Shown here one piece after another: positions 37,044 through 46,211 of a stretch of DNA of 64,000 nucleotides. How positions within the stretch are numbered: position 1 is the stretch's first letter; every line of letters starts with the position of its first letter. A program made the translations under genes and the position numbers. The stretch spans positions 75,474-139,473 of the forward strand of contig PLZU01000091.1 of NCBI GenBank assembly GCA_003152275.1, given 5' to 3'. Source of the DNA: Actinomycetota bacterium. GTDB lineage: Bacteria > Actinomycetota > Thermoleophilia > Gaiellales > Gaiellaceae. The notes under the pieces were generated by a model that was not told the DNA's origin, ran no database searches, and saw only the letters and a program-made list of their open reading frames with translations.

Positions 37044-37921
37044 GCGACGTCTCGGCGGTCGTCGTCACCTACAACGGGCTGCCGTGGCTCGAGCAGGCGC
37101 TCGAGAGCGTGCGCGGGCACGAGACGATCGTCGTCGACCACGGCTCGAGCGACGGCACGGTTGCATTCGTCCGCGAGCGCTTCCCCGAGGTCGGCGTCGT
37201 GGAGCAGGAGAACCGCGGCCTGGCCTACGGCTGGAACACCGGCGTCGCGCGAACGTCGGGGCGCTACGTCTTGCTGCTCAACTCCGACGCGTGGCTCGAT
37301 GAGGGCGCGGTTGAGCAGCTCGCCGCGTTTGCGGACGCGCATCCGGAAGCGGCCGTTGTCGGCCCGAGGCTCCGCTACCCGGACGGGCGGCTCCAGCGCT
37401 CCGTGCGCGGTTTTCCGACGCTGTGGCGCCTGGCGACGGAGTTCTTCTACCTGCGCAAGCTCGCGCCTGGCACGGAGGCGCTCAACGCCTTCTACGCGGG
37501 CGGCTTCGATCACGGCTCGGTCCACGAGGCGGAGGTGCTGATGGGCGCCGTCTGGCTCGTGCGGCGCGCGGCGATCGACGAGGTCGGCCTGGCCGACGAC
37601 GCGTTCTTCCTCTTCAGCGAGGAGACCGATTGGGCGTACCGCTTCCGCGAGGCCGGCTGGAAGCTTCTGTTCTTCCCGGGCGCCGGCGCCACGCACGTCT
37701 ACGCGGCGTCGCACAAGGGACGGATGTTCGTCGAGAACCTGCGCGGCCAGCTGCGCTTCCTGCGCAAGCATCGCGGCGACGCGTATGCGGAGCGCGCGCG
37801 CCGGTTGCTGCTCGCCGCGTTGCGCGTGCGGGGCGCGCTCGTCCGCGGCGACCGGGGCCGCATGTACCGCGAGGGCGCGAGCTGGCTTTCGTCCGGGCGC
37901 GTCGGCGACCTGCTCGGATGA
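37040..37921 (+). CDS. Glycosyltransferase family 2
   Basis: SAVVVTYNGLPWLEQALESV, VDHGSSDGTVAFVRERFPEV, LLLNSDAWLD, DDAFFLFSEETDWAYRFREAGW. Confidence 0.94.
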   Translation: MSDVSAVVVTYNGLPWLEQALESVRGHETIVVDHGSSDGTVAFVRERFPEVGVVEQENRGLAYGWNTGVARTSGRYVLLLNSDAWLDEGAVEQLAAFADAHPEAAVVGPRLRYPDGRLQRSVRGFPTLWRLATEFFYLRKLAPGTEALNAFYAGGFDHGSVHEAEVLMGAVWLVRRAAIDEVGLADDAFFLFSEETDWAYRFREAGWKLLFFPGAGATHVYAASHKGRMFVENLRGQLRFLRKHRGDAYAERARRLLLAALRVRGALVRGDRGRMYREGASWLSSGRVGDLLG

Positions 37922-39918
37922 GCCTTCGCGTCCCGCCGCTTCTGCTCTCGCTCCCGCTGCTCGGCATCGCACGGCTTCTGCCGGAGCACGGCTTCGGCCT
38001 CTGGCTGCGCCTCGCTGCCGCGACGCTCGTGCTGCTTGTGCCCGGCCGGCTCGTCGCGCGCGCTCTCGGCCGGAGCGGGCCCGCATCTGCATTCGTCTGG
38101 TCTGTGGGGCTCGTTGCCGCTGCGCTTGCGCTGACGTTCGCCGTGCAGGCGTCGTTGACGCTCACGCTGGTGCTCGTGCTCTGTGCCGGTGCCGTCGCCC
38201 TGCCATTTCAAAAGCGGCAAGTAACAGACTGTTACTTGCGGGTTCCGCGAACCGTCGCGCTCGCGGGCGTCGGGCTTGGGATCGCGCTCTGGGGAATCGA
38301 AGGGGTGATCAAGGGCGACGCGCTCTTCCATCTCGGACGGATGCGCAAGCTCGACGACTTCGGCAGTCTCTCGCTGCACGCCGTCGACGAGTTCAAGGAC
38401 GGCGGGCTCCATCCCGGCTACGCGTTCCCGCTCTGGCATGCGTGGCTCGCGCTCGTTGCGAAGCTCGCCGCCATCGATCCGAGCGCCGTCGTCCTGCACG
38501 AGTCGAGCATCCTCGCGCCGCTTGCGCTTGTGCTCGCGTACGAGATGGGGCGCCAGGTCTTCCACTCGACGTGGCTTGCGGTGGCGACAATGCTCGCGCA
38601 GGTCGCAATGATCGCGCTGGCGCCGGGTGGCGGCGGCGCGTACACGTCGCTCGAGCTTCCGGCCACGACGGCGCGGCAGCTGCTCGTGCCCGCCGTGATC
38701 GCGCTCTTCTTCCTGTTCGTGCGCGACCCGACGTGGCCGCTCGCGCTCACGCTCGCGGTTGCGGGGATGGATCTCGCGTTCGTGCATCCAACCTATGCGC
38801 TCTTCATCGCGATCCCCCTCGTCGGCTTTGCGCTTGTACGCGTGCTCGCCTCCGGCGAGGATCTGCGCTCGAGCGTAGGCGGCCTCCTGTCCTTCGGCCT
38901 GCCGGTCGTCGGCGTCGTCGCGTGGCTCGCGCCGATCGTGGCCGAGACGCAATCGCACAACCCAACTGCGGCCGATAAGGCGAACGGCTTTGCTCAGTAC
39001 GCCACGGACCTCTCAGTGCACTCGGCCTCGAGTTACCACCTCCTGCCCGGCATTTTCGCGCGCACCGGAGCGGTCGCGGTCGCGGCGCTCGTGCTCGCGC
39101 CGTTCGCTGCGCTTGCTGCCCGGCGGCGCTGGAGCGCGTTCGTGCTCGGCGGCATGGTGCTCATGCTCGCGCTCGAGCTCTCGCCGGTTCTCTTTCCGCG
39201 GTTCTCCGACCTCGTGTCGCTGTCGCAGTCGCGGCGCGCGGCCGGGTTCGTGCCGTTCGCATTCGCTCTCGCAGGCGGTGCTGCGGTCGTGGCTCGAGCG
39301 CTGAGGGTACTGGTGCTGCCGTTTGCGCTAGCAGCGGGGATCGTGCTCCAACAACTCTACCGGGGTGACTTCGGGCTGCACTACGCGCACGGTGGCGGCC
39401 CGGCGCTTGCCACCTGGATCGCGCTGTGGGGCGGTCTCGCCGGCATCGTCGCGGCGATCGTGCTCGCCCGCCGCGGACGAGGGGCCTACGAACGCACGGG
39501 GATGCTCGCCGGGCTCGCCGTCGCGCTATTCGTGCTTCCCGTCGCCGTGCACGGTTTCGCGCACTGGGACAAGGGATCGCAGCGGGATGCGAATGCGCTT
39601 ACGCCCGGCCTCGTGCAGTTCCTGAGGACGAAGGTACCCGAGCGTTCTGTCGTGTACGCCGACCTTGAAACGAGCTATCGGATCTCCGCCTACGTGCCGG
39701 TGTATGTCGCGGACGCGCCGCCGACCCACGTGGCCGACACCAAGGCGAACGATCCTGCCGGCCGCCGCTTGGTGTGGCTCGAGTTCCTCCGGACGCACAA
39801 CCTCGCGATCCCGCGGCACTACGGCGCCGGCTGGCTCGTCCTCCGCGGCGACCAACAGGTCGGGCCGGGCGCCCGCCTCGTCTACCGTGACGGGCGCTTT
39901 CGCGTCTACCGGCTATGA
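37918..39918 (+). CDS. Large polytopic membrane protein (glycosyltransferase-C-like)
   Basis: ~15 hydrophobic segments; LFHLGRMRKLDDFGSLSLHAVDEFKDGGLHPGYAFPLWHAW. Confidence 0.75.
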   Translation: MSLRVPPLLLSLPLLGIARLLPEHGFGLWLRLAAATLVLLVPGRLVARALGRSGPASAFVWSVGLVAAALALTFAVQASLTLTLVLVLCAGAVALPFQKRQVTDCYLRVPRTVALAGVGLGIALWGIEGVIKGDALFHLGRMRKLDDFGSLSLHAVDEFKDGGLHPGYAFPLWHAWLALVAKLAAIDPSAVVLHESSILAPLALVLAYEMGRQVFHSTWLAVATMLAQVAMIALAPGGGGAYTSLELPATTARQLLVPAVIALFFLFVRDPTWPLALTLAVAGMDLAFVHPTYALFIAIPLVGFALVRVLASGEDLRSSVGGLLSFGLPVVGVVAWLAPIVAETQSHNPTAADKANGFAQYATDLSVHSASSYHLLPGIFARTGAVAVAALVLAPFAALAARRRWSAFVLGGMVLMLALELSPVLFPRFSDLVSLSQSRRAAGFVPFAFALAGGAAVVARALRVLVLPFALAAGIVLQQLYRGDFGLHYAHGGGPALATWIALWGGLAGIVAAIVLARRGRGAYERTGMLAGLAVALFVLPVAVHGFAHWDKGSQRDANALTPGLVQFLRTKVPERSVVYADLETSYRISAYVPVYVADAPPTHVADTKANDPAGRRLVWLEFLRTHNLAIPRHYGAGWLVLRGDQQVGPGARLVYRDGRFRVYRL

Positions 39919-41165
39919 AGCTCCTCCTCGTCACCCTCTATTTCCCGCCCGCGGGCGGCGGCGGCGTCCAGCGCCCGCTCAAGTTCGCGAGCCATCTGCC
40001 CGCGCTTGGGATCGAGACGCACGTGCTCGCGCCAGACGATCCGAAGTGGATGAACGAGGACCTCGACCTCCCGCTGCCGACGCAGGCGTGGATCCATCGC
40101 GCGCGCTACATCGGGCCGCGCGCCCGGCGGCTCGCCGACGAGTTCCACGGCCGCAGCGGGTTCGATCTCGCCCTACTGCAGGCTTCGACGATCGGCCGCC
40201 GGTTGCTCGTTCCCGACGAGAACGTGACCTGGAACGCGACCGCGATCCCGAAGGCAATCTCGATCGTGCGGAGCGAGGGGATCGACGTCGTGCTCACGAC
40301 CTCGCCGCCAGGCTCGGTGCACCTGATTGGCTCCGCTGTGAAGAAGGCGACCGGTGCGAAGTGGGTGGCTGATCTACGCGACTCGATCGTCCTCCATCCG
40401 CATCGCTCGAACGAAGGCGCGGCCGCGTTCGTGAAGGAGAAGTCGCGCGCCGGAATCGCGCGGCTCGTCGCGCGCCAGGCGGACGCGATCGTCACGGCAG
40501 CCGACGCGATCGCCGAAGAGACGAAGGCGCTCAACCCGCGCGGCCGCGTCGTCACGATCACGAACGGCTGCGACTTCGACGATTTCGCCGGCATCGAGTA
40601 CAGGCGGGCGGACCGGTTTCGGCTGACCCACGCCGGCTCGTTCTTCGGGAAGCGCGATCCGAAGCCGTTTCTCCGTGCGCTCGCCGAGTCGGGGTTGGAA
40701 GATGTGACCGTGCGCTTCCTCGGCGACTTTCGCCCGGCCGACCGGGAGTTCATGGAGAGCCTCGGTCTCGCCGACCGCGTCGAGCTGATCGATTACGTCC
40801 CGCGCCGCGAGTCGCTGCGGCTCCAGCGCGACTCCGATGTGCTCTTGCTGCTGATTCCGGAGGCCGGCGGCCGCGGCCGCGGCGTCCTGTCGGGCAAGGT
40901 GTTCGAGTACCTCGCGGCCGAGCGGCCGGTGCTCGCGATCGTGCCGGAGGACGGCGCGGCGGCCCAGCTCATTCGCGACACCGATGCGGGGATCGTCGCG
41001 GGGCCGGAGGACGTGCCGGCGATTCGCGATGCTCTCGTCGCGCTGCACGCTCAGTGGCGCGACGGGAGGCTCGACGGCACGCCGCTCTCGCCCGAATGGC
41101 GTGACAAGCTCTCGCGTGCGGCGCGCGTCGAGGAGCTCGCGGAGCTGCTGGAGTCGCTCGCATGA
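39915..41165 (+). CDS. Glycosyltransferase family 4
   Basis: YFPPAGGGGVQRPLKFASHLPALGIETHVLAPDDPKW, AKWVADLRDSIVL, ITNGCDFDDF, LSGKVFEYLAAERPVLAIV. Confidence 0.93.
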   Translation: MKLLLVTLYFPPAGGGGVQRPLKFASHLPALGIETHVLAPDDPKWMNEDLDLPLPTQAWIHRARYIGPRARRLADEFHGRSGFDLALLQASTIGRRLLVPDENVTWNATAIPKAISIVRSEGIDVVLTTSPPGSVHLIGSAVKKATGAKWVADLRDSIVLHPHRSNEGAAAFVKEKSRAGIARLVARQADAIVTAADAIAEETKALNPRGRVVTITNGCDFDDFAGIEYRRADRFRLTHAGSFFGKRDPKPFLRALAESGLEDVTVRFLGDFRPADREFMESLGLADRVELIDYVPRRESLRLQRDSDVLLLLIPEAGGRGRGVLSGKVFEYLAAERPVLAIVPEDGAAAQLIRDTDAGIVAGPEDVPAIRDALVALHAQWRDGRLDGTPLSPEWRDKLSRAARVEELAELLESLA

Positions 41166-41467
41166 CCGCCGTGTCCGCTGTCGTTCCGCGCACGGTTTCG
41201 AGCACGAGGGTCACGGCCTTTTTTCTGCTCTCGACGCTCTTCTGCGTGACGTTCGAGAAGGTGCACTGGAACGTCGCGGGCTCGCTCGGCATCGCCGACG
41301 TCTTAACCGTCCTGTTCTTGCTCGCCTTCGCCTTGACGAGCCGGGGTGTCATGCCGCGCACGACAGCGATCCTGCTCGCCTTTTTCGCCGCATTCCTGCT
41401 CATCTACCTCGCCGGCTTCTTCAACCTCGACTTAAATCAAGAAACGCCGATTCAACCGCATGGTTAA
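41162..41467 (+). pseudogene. Truncated 5' fragment of wzy/O-antigen polymerase-like gene
   Basis: TLFCVTFEKVHWNVAGSLGIADVLTVLFLLAFALTSRGVMPRTTAILLAFFAAFLLIYLAGFFNL matches the N-terminus of 44208-45548, then diverges at ~41440. Confidence 0.82.
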
Positions 41468-41505
41468 GCCAAATAGCGGCCTCCGGTTTGTTATGATTCT
41501 CGCCT

Positions 41506-42513
41506 GTGGAGGCAACAAAATCGGCTCCCGACACTCGACGTCGTAAGTACACGCTCGGCGGATGGCTCGATGAGTGGTTGGGTCTGTGCACGCGCCGCGG
41601 GCTACGCCCGATAAGCATCGAGAGCTACCGCAACATGATCTCCCTCTACGTCTCCGCGGACCTCTCTTCAGCAGCCATCCGGACGATCCAGCCACAGCAT
41701 CTGAACGCCTTGTACGAGCGCATGCTGACGAATGGGCGTCGTGATGGCTGTGGTGGGCTGTCGCCGCGAACAGTCCGATTTCTGCACGTGATTCTGCAGA
41801 AGGCGTTCTCGGATGGCGTACGGCTTGGCGTTCTCGACCTGAATCCGATGTACGCCGCCGATCCTCCTTCACGGCGGGCTACGCAGTCGCCGGTCTTTCC
41901 CACATGGTCGCCAGCGGAGTTACGTGCGTTCCTACTCTCGGCAACCAACGATAAACACTGCGCAGCTTTTCACCTAGCGGCAGCGACTGGCTTGCGAAGA
42001 AGCGAGCTGCTCGGTCTTCGCTGGTGCGATCTCGATCTCGAACGTGCACAGCTGCAAGTCGTTCAGACGGTGATCTTGGTAGGCCGTGAAGTATGCGTCG
42101 GCCTGCCGAAGACCGAGCGGAGCCGCCGAGCCGTTGCACTCGATCAGAAGACGGTCGAAGTGCTTCGCGAACATCGCAGCGCCACCATCAAACGATGTGC
42201 AGCGGAACGTCGACGCTTCGACGAGCAGTCCTTTGCCTTCGCCGGACCTGGAGGGCAGCCGATCCATCCGGGGCTGTTCACGTACTACTTCCAGCGACGC
42301 GTTCGAGTGTCGGGTGTTCGGAGGATTCGGTTCCACGATCTTCGACATACGCACGCAACGCACGCATTACAGGCGGGGGTTCATCCAAAAGTCGTAAGCG
42401 AACGACTCGGCCACTCAACGATCACGATCACGCTCGACATTTACAGTCACGTCTTGCCGAGTATGCAGCGGGAGGCAGCGGAGGCCGTCGCCGCACTGCT
42501 CGCCACGGGGTAG
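41506..42513 (+). CDS. Tyrosine recombinase/integrase
   Basis: AAATGLRRSELLGLRWCDLDLE, HDLRHTHATHALQAGVHPKVVSERLGHSTITITLDIYSHV; GTG start 8 nt after TATGAT. Confidence 0.95.
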   Translation: MEATKSAPDTRRRKYTLGGWLDEWLGLCTRRGLRPISIESYRNMISLYVSADLSSAAIRTIQPQHLNALYERMLTNGRRDGCGGLSPRTVRFLHVILQKAFSDGVRLGVLDLNPMYAADPPSRRATQSPVFPTWSPAELRAFLLSATNDKHCAAFHLAAATGLRRSELLGLRWCDLDLERAQLQVVQTVILVGREVCVGLPKTERSRRAVALDQKTVEVLREHRSATIKRCAAERRRFDEQSFAFAGPGGQPIHPGLFTYYFQRRVRVSGVRRIRFHDLRHTHATHALQAGVHPKVVSERLGHSTITITLDIYSHVLPSMQREAAEAVAALLATG

Positions 42514-42769
42514 GTCGAACGATTGTCGCGGGCGGCGTGTACGAACAGGGCCGCCTTCTCTGCACCCTGTCCGTGCAGGTCTCGTGTGTGTCGCCGACAA
42601 GCGTCGCTTCCCGCCCAGAGAAGTTTGTCCGTCAACTCCTGAGGGCCGTCAGATTCTCGAAGCGAGGCCTGTCCAGGCTCGCCCGAGCGGTATCACTGCG
42701 GGATCAAGCGGCTGTGGGTCAGGTCTCCTCTTCGGGTCGGTCCTCCTCCTCCTCGGAGCCGCCGGGACC

Positions 42770-42813
42770 GAAGAAGACGACCTTGTTTTCAGAAGAGGAC
42801 GACTTTGTTTTCA
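42770..42813. repeat. 22-bp tandem duplication, two copies
   Basis: gaagaagacgaccttgttttca / gaagaggacgactttgttttca, 20/22 identical. Confidence 0.88.
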
Positions 42814-43310
42814 CTGGCTTTCGCAGCGCTCGACTCGAGCTTGAGCAGCTCTTTGAGCGCGTTGAGCCGATCGTGCGTGCTGGCGGTTGAGTCTCCCCCG
42901 AGCGCTATCCGCTCCAGTTCGTAAACGTAGTCGGCGTGCCCGACGTGTTTGGGTTCTTGGCCGGCAGCTGTCTGCCGCTCGATCGTCTCGGAGATCTTCG
43001 CCAGCCAATGGTCGAGTTGGCGGGAGTGGCGATACCGATGGTCAAGGAGATAGCGAGGCTCTCCCGCCTTGTCCACGATTCCTCGTTCATCCAGATCACG
43101 ATCGATCGCGTCGAGAATCGCGATGCACTTCGCAACTTCGCGTAGCGCGAACCGCTGTGTGGGAGAAAACTCGAACGACTCGGCGAACTCGGCCTCGATC
43201 TCGGACGCGCTCGCTTGAATTAGGCGCGGCGAGTGAACGCCATGGCGAGCCGCGTTCATGTTGCCTGGATGTGAGGCAACCAGATTTTTCGGAGTACCGC
43301 GTTTATTCAT
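42789..43310 (-). CDS. Phage terminase small-subunit-like protein, C-terminally truncated by tandem duplication
   Basis: VASHPGNMNAARHGVHSPRLI motif; helical protein; stop lies inside the repeat. Confidence 0.5.
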   Translation of the reverse strand: MNKRGTPKNLVASHPGNMNAARHGVHSPRLIQASASEIEAEFAESFEFSPTQRFALREVAKCIAILDAIDRDLDERGIVDKAGEPRYLLDHRYRHSRQLDHWLAKISETIERQTAAGQEPKHVGHADYVYELERIALGGDSTASTHDRLNALKELLKLESSAAKASENKVVLF

Positions 43311-43346
43311 TTTCCGGATACCTGCCTATTCATAATCAAGCATCAA

Positions 43347-43678
43347 CTAGAGCCCGGACAACGTAGAGCCCCTCGCGGCCTTCTCAGCCGCGATCGCCAC
43401 CCGTTCCTTACCGATCAGCGTCTCGAACGCAGAGATGCCGGCGAGAAGGCTGCGGAGCTCACGCCTTCCGTCAGAGCGGTTTTCAGAATCGTCCGGATGG
43501 ATCTGGCCGCGCCGGTGCGACGGGTCAGCACGCAGCTCTTCCACGCGGGCGTGATGCTCGCCTCCTCAGTCTGCGCCGCGGCTCCCGCATCAGCGCAACG
43601 CGCGACAAGTTTGGCCTGCTGCGCCTGCAATGGCTCGAGCGGCGTCCGTGGAGTCTCAACCGTGGCGGTCGCCATCAC
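43347..43678 (-). pseudogene. Small phage-like ORF, apparently frameshifted
   Basis: MATATVETPRTPLEPLQAQQAKLVARCADAG... in one frame and VEELRADPSHRRGQ...RRELRSLLAGISAFETLIGKERVAIAAEKAARG in an overlapping frame. Confidence 0.4.
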
Positions 43679-44119
43679 GTAGCCTCATCGAGGATTTGCC
43701 GAACACGCCGCCGTCGCCCAGGTCAGTCATCCACGCGTCAACCCCGGCGGTCGTCTCTGCGGCTGCATTTGTCTCGTCGGCGCGATCGAGTGCGTCGCGC
43801 AACGCGATCGGCTGTGCGTTGTTCAGTCCGGACGCGAACTCGTCGAGGTTCCCACCTGCCGGCGCGGCAACTCGCCTCCGGCTCAGAGACGATGTCGTCG
43901 GCTGGGTCACCATCTCGGCCTGCGGCCGGTAGCCGCTAACCTCGGGGCATGGGCCGCGTGCGTCTGCGCCTTCCGTGCGTCAGCTCGCTATCAGCTACCT
44001 GCGGGTCATGACAACTCCTGCGCTCGCTGGTTTCGAGAATCTTGTCCCCTCCGGAGGCGCTTCCAGCTTGCCCCGGACCGTGCTAAGCCCCAGGCTAAGA
44101 GACGTTGAACTCGCAGACC

Positions 44120-44211
44120 GCGTCCGTCGTCTCCTGACGTCTTCCTCGTCACGGCTCTCGGGCGGCCGCCGCGTCGAGGAGTCGGCCGACGCGTTACGGA
44201 GCGCCGTATGA
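44120..44211 (+). pseudogene. Remnant of a glycosyltransferase 3' end before wzy
   Basis: RLSGGRRVEESADALRSAV* resembles KLSRAARVEELAELLESLA* (end of 39915-41165), same ATGA overlap with wzy. Confidence 0.5.
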
Positions 44212-45548
44212 GTGCGGTGTCCGTCGCGCTACCGCGCGCGCTGGCCGGCTCGCGTGTGGTCGACTTCTTCTTCGTCGCGACGCTCTTCTGCGTCACCTTC
44301 GAGAAAGTCTTCTGGAACGTCGCGGGCGCGATCTCGCTCGCCGACGTGCTGACGATGCTCTTCCTGCTCAGCTTCGCGCTCACCTTCCGCGGGCGTGTCC
44401 CGCGCACGACGGCGGTTCTGCTCGGCTTCTTCGCCGCGTTCCTGCTCGTTTACCTCCTCGGCTTCTTCAATCTGGAGACGAAGCAGGGTGTCGACCAGTT
44501 CACGAAGGGGACGGTCAAGTTCGTCCTCCACTTCCTCTTCCTCGCGGCGAGCGTGACCTACCTCGTTCAGCGCGGCAGGCGCTTCTACTGGCGCACGCTC
44601 GGCTGGTTCACCGCGGGGTTCCTCGCGAACTGCGTGTACGGCGTATTGCAGCTGCTCGCGGCGAAGGCCGGCCACAACCTCGACCAGACGGTGCTCTCGC
44701 CGCTCACCGGCGGCGCGAGCTCGATCAATATCTACGGCCAGGTCGAGGGTTCGAACGTCTACCGCCCGAACGCCCTCACGGGCGACCCGAACCATCTCGG
44801 GATCATGCTCGTCGTGCCGCTACTCTCGTTGCTGCCCGTCTACCTGCGGCTCGAGCGCGGACACCGGCTGAAGTGGCCGCTCGCCGCGGCGCTCGCATTC
44901 ATGCTGCTCGTGCTGCTAGCGACGCTCTCGCGCAGCGGCGCGCTCGGGCTTGGCGCAGGCCTGCTCGTACTCGCGATTCCGTATCGGCGGTTCTTGCGCG
45001 CTCGCGCCTTCGTCGTGCCGCTGACGGGCGTCGGATTGCTGCTCGCCTACGTCCTCTACTCGCGCTGGAATTACTTCTCGGTTGTTTTACGCTCGCGTAT
45101 CCAGACCGGCGGCGCGTCGAGCTCGTCGCACTTCGCCGTCTACAACTTCATCCCGCAGATCATCCACTCGCATCCGCTACTCGGTCTCGGCTTGAACAAC
45201 TTCTCCGTCTACTACCAGTTCGTCACCGGCAAGACGAACTGGGGGCCGCATTCGTTCTGGGTGGCGCTCATCGTCGAGACGGGGCTCCTCGGGCTGCTGC
45301 TCTTCGTCGTGTTTCTGCGATACGTGTATCTGCGCCTGCGCGCGGCTCGGCTGCTCGGGAAGAGGCTCGGCAGTGAGGGGCGCTACGTGCGGGCGCTTGC
45401 CTGGGGGTTCACGGCGGCGCTGACCGGCACGATCGCGTCGAACTTCTTCTACCTCACGATGACCTTCTATTACTTCTATGCCTTCATCGCGCTGGCGGTC
45501 GCGCTGCCCGTCGTCTTCGCGAGGCGTGACTCGTCAGGGCATGCATAG
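44208..45548 (+). CDS. O-antigen polymerase/ligase-like (Wzy)
   Basis: ~11 TM segments; NALTGDPNHLGIMLVVPLL; HPLLGLGLNNFSVYYQFVTGKTNWGPHSFWVALIVETGLLGLLLF. Confidence 0.87.
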   Translation: MSAVSVALPRALAGSRVVDFFFVATLFCVTFEKVFWNVAGAISLADVLTMLFLLSFALTFRGRVPRTTAVLLGFFAAFLLVYLLGFFNLETKQGVDQFTKGTVKFVLHFLFLAASVTYLVQRGRRFYWRTLGWFTAGFLANCVYGVLQLLAAKAGHNLDQTVLSPLTGGASSINIYGQVEGSNVYRPNALTGDPNHLGIMLVVPLLSLLPVYLRLERGHRLKWPLAAALAFMLLVLLATLSRSGALGLGAGLLVLAIPYRRFLRARAFVVPLTGVGLLLAYVLYSRWNYFSVVLRSRIQTGGASSSSHFAVYNFIPQIIHSHPLLGLGLNNFSVYYQFVTGKTNWGPHSFWVALIVETGLLGLLLFVVFLRYVYLRLRAARLLGKRLGSEGRYVRALAWGFTAALTGTIASNFFYLTMTFYYFYAFIALAVALPVVFARRDSSGHA

Positions 45549-45570
45549 TGCATGTGATATGGTGTGATGC

Positions 45571-45822
45571 ATGGGCCACATCCAGATCAGAAACGTTCCC
45601 GAGGACGTCCATCGCACGTTGAAGGCACGGGCGGCGAAGCAGGGGATGTCCCTGTCGGAGTTCCTGCTCGCGGAAGTGAGCGAGCTCGCCCGGCTTCCGA
45701 CGCTCGAGGAGCACGTCGAACGTGTCCGCAGCCGTTCGATGGTGGATTTGGGCGCTTCTGCCGCTGAGCTCATTCACGAGGCGAGGGAGGAGCGCGAGCG
45801 CGAGCTCGATGCTCGTCGTTGA
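45571..45822 (+). CDS. FitA/VapB-like ribbon-helix-helix antitoxin
   Basis: MGHIQIRNVPEDVHRTLKARAAKQGMSLSEFLLAEVSELA. Confidence 0.9.
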   Translation: MGHIQIRNVPEDVHRTLKARAAKQGMSLSEFLLAEVSELARLPTLEEHVERVRSRSMVDLGASAAELIHEAREERERELDARR

Positions 45823-46207
45823 CGCCTCGCTCGTCGTCGACTACCTCCTGAACGAGGGTCGCCGTGGCGTCTGGTCGGCTGAGCGCATTCGCGCAGCCGA
45901 CAGTCTCCACGCGCCGCACCTGCTGGATCTCGAGGTGCTCGCGGCGGCGCGAGGGCTGGTTGTACGCGGTGAGACCACGCCCGAGCAAGCGCAGAGAGCG
46001 GTCTACGACCTCGGGGACTTGCCCGTGAAGCGATATCCGGTCGTCCATCTGCTCGCGCGGATCTGGGCGTTGCGAGGGACGTTGACGCCCTACGACGCGT
46101 CGTACATCGCGCTGGCCGAGGCGCTCGACCTGCCGCTCGCGACGACGGATGCGCGACTTTCCCGTGCTCACGGCCACCTCGCGCGAGTCGAGGGCTTCGC
46201 CGGCTGA
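45809..46207 (+). CDS. vapC: PIN-domain toxin (VapC/FitB-like)
   Basis: VVDASLVVDYLL, LDLEVLAAARGL, LTPYDASYIALAEALDLPLATTDARLSRA; overlaps antitoxin. Confidence 0.93.
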   Translation: MLVVDASLVVDYLLNEGRRGVWSAERIRAADSLHAPHLLDLEVLAAARGLVVRGETTPEQAQRAVYDLGDLPVKRYPVVHLLARIWALRGTLTPYDASYIALAEALDLPLATTDARLSRAHGHLARVEGFAG

Positions 46208-46211
46208 GCCG

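Larger units (their letters stand above)
41440..43960. mobile_element. Decayed integrase-bearing element (approximate limits)
   Basis: Tyrosine integrase next to truncated wzy; lower-GC, phage-like small ORFs; limits set from homology breakpoints, no att sites defined. Confidence 0.65.

Noticed and set aside
43975-44211. ORF 43975-44211 as an intact gene
   Set aside because: Only the last ~20 codons resemble a protein (a GT tail); the upstream part looks non-coding
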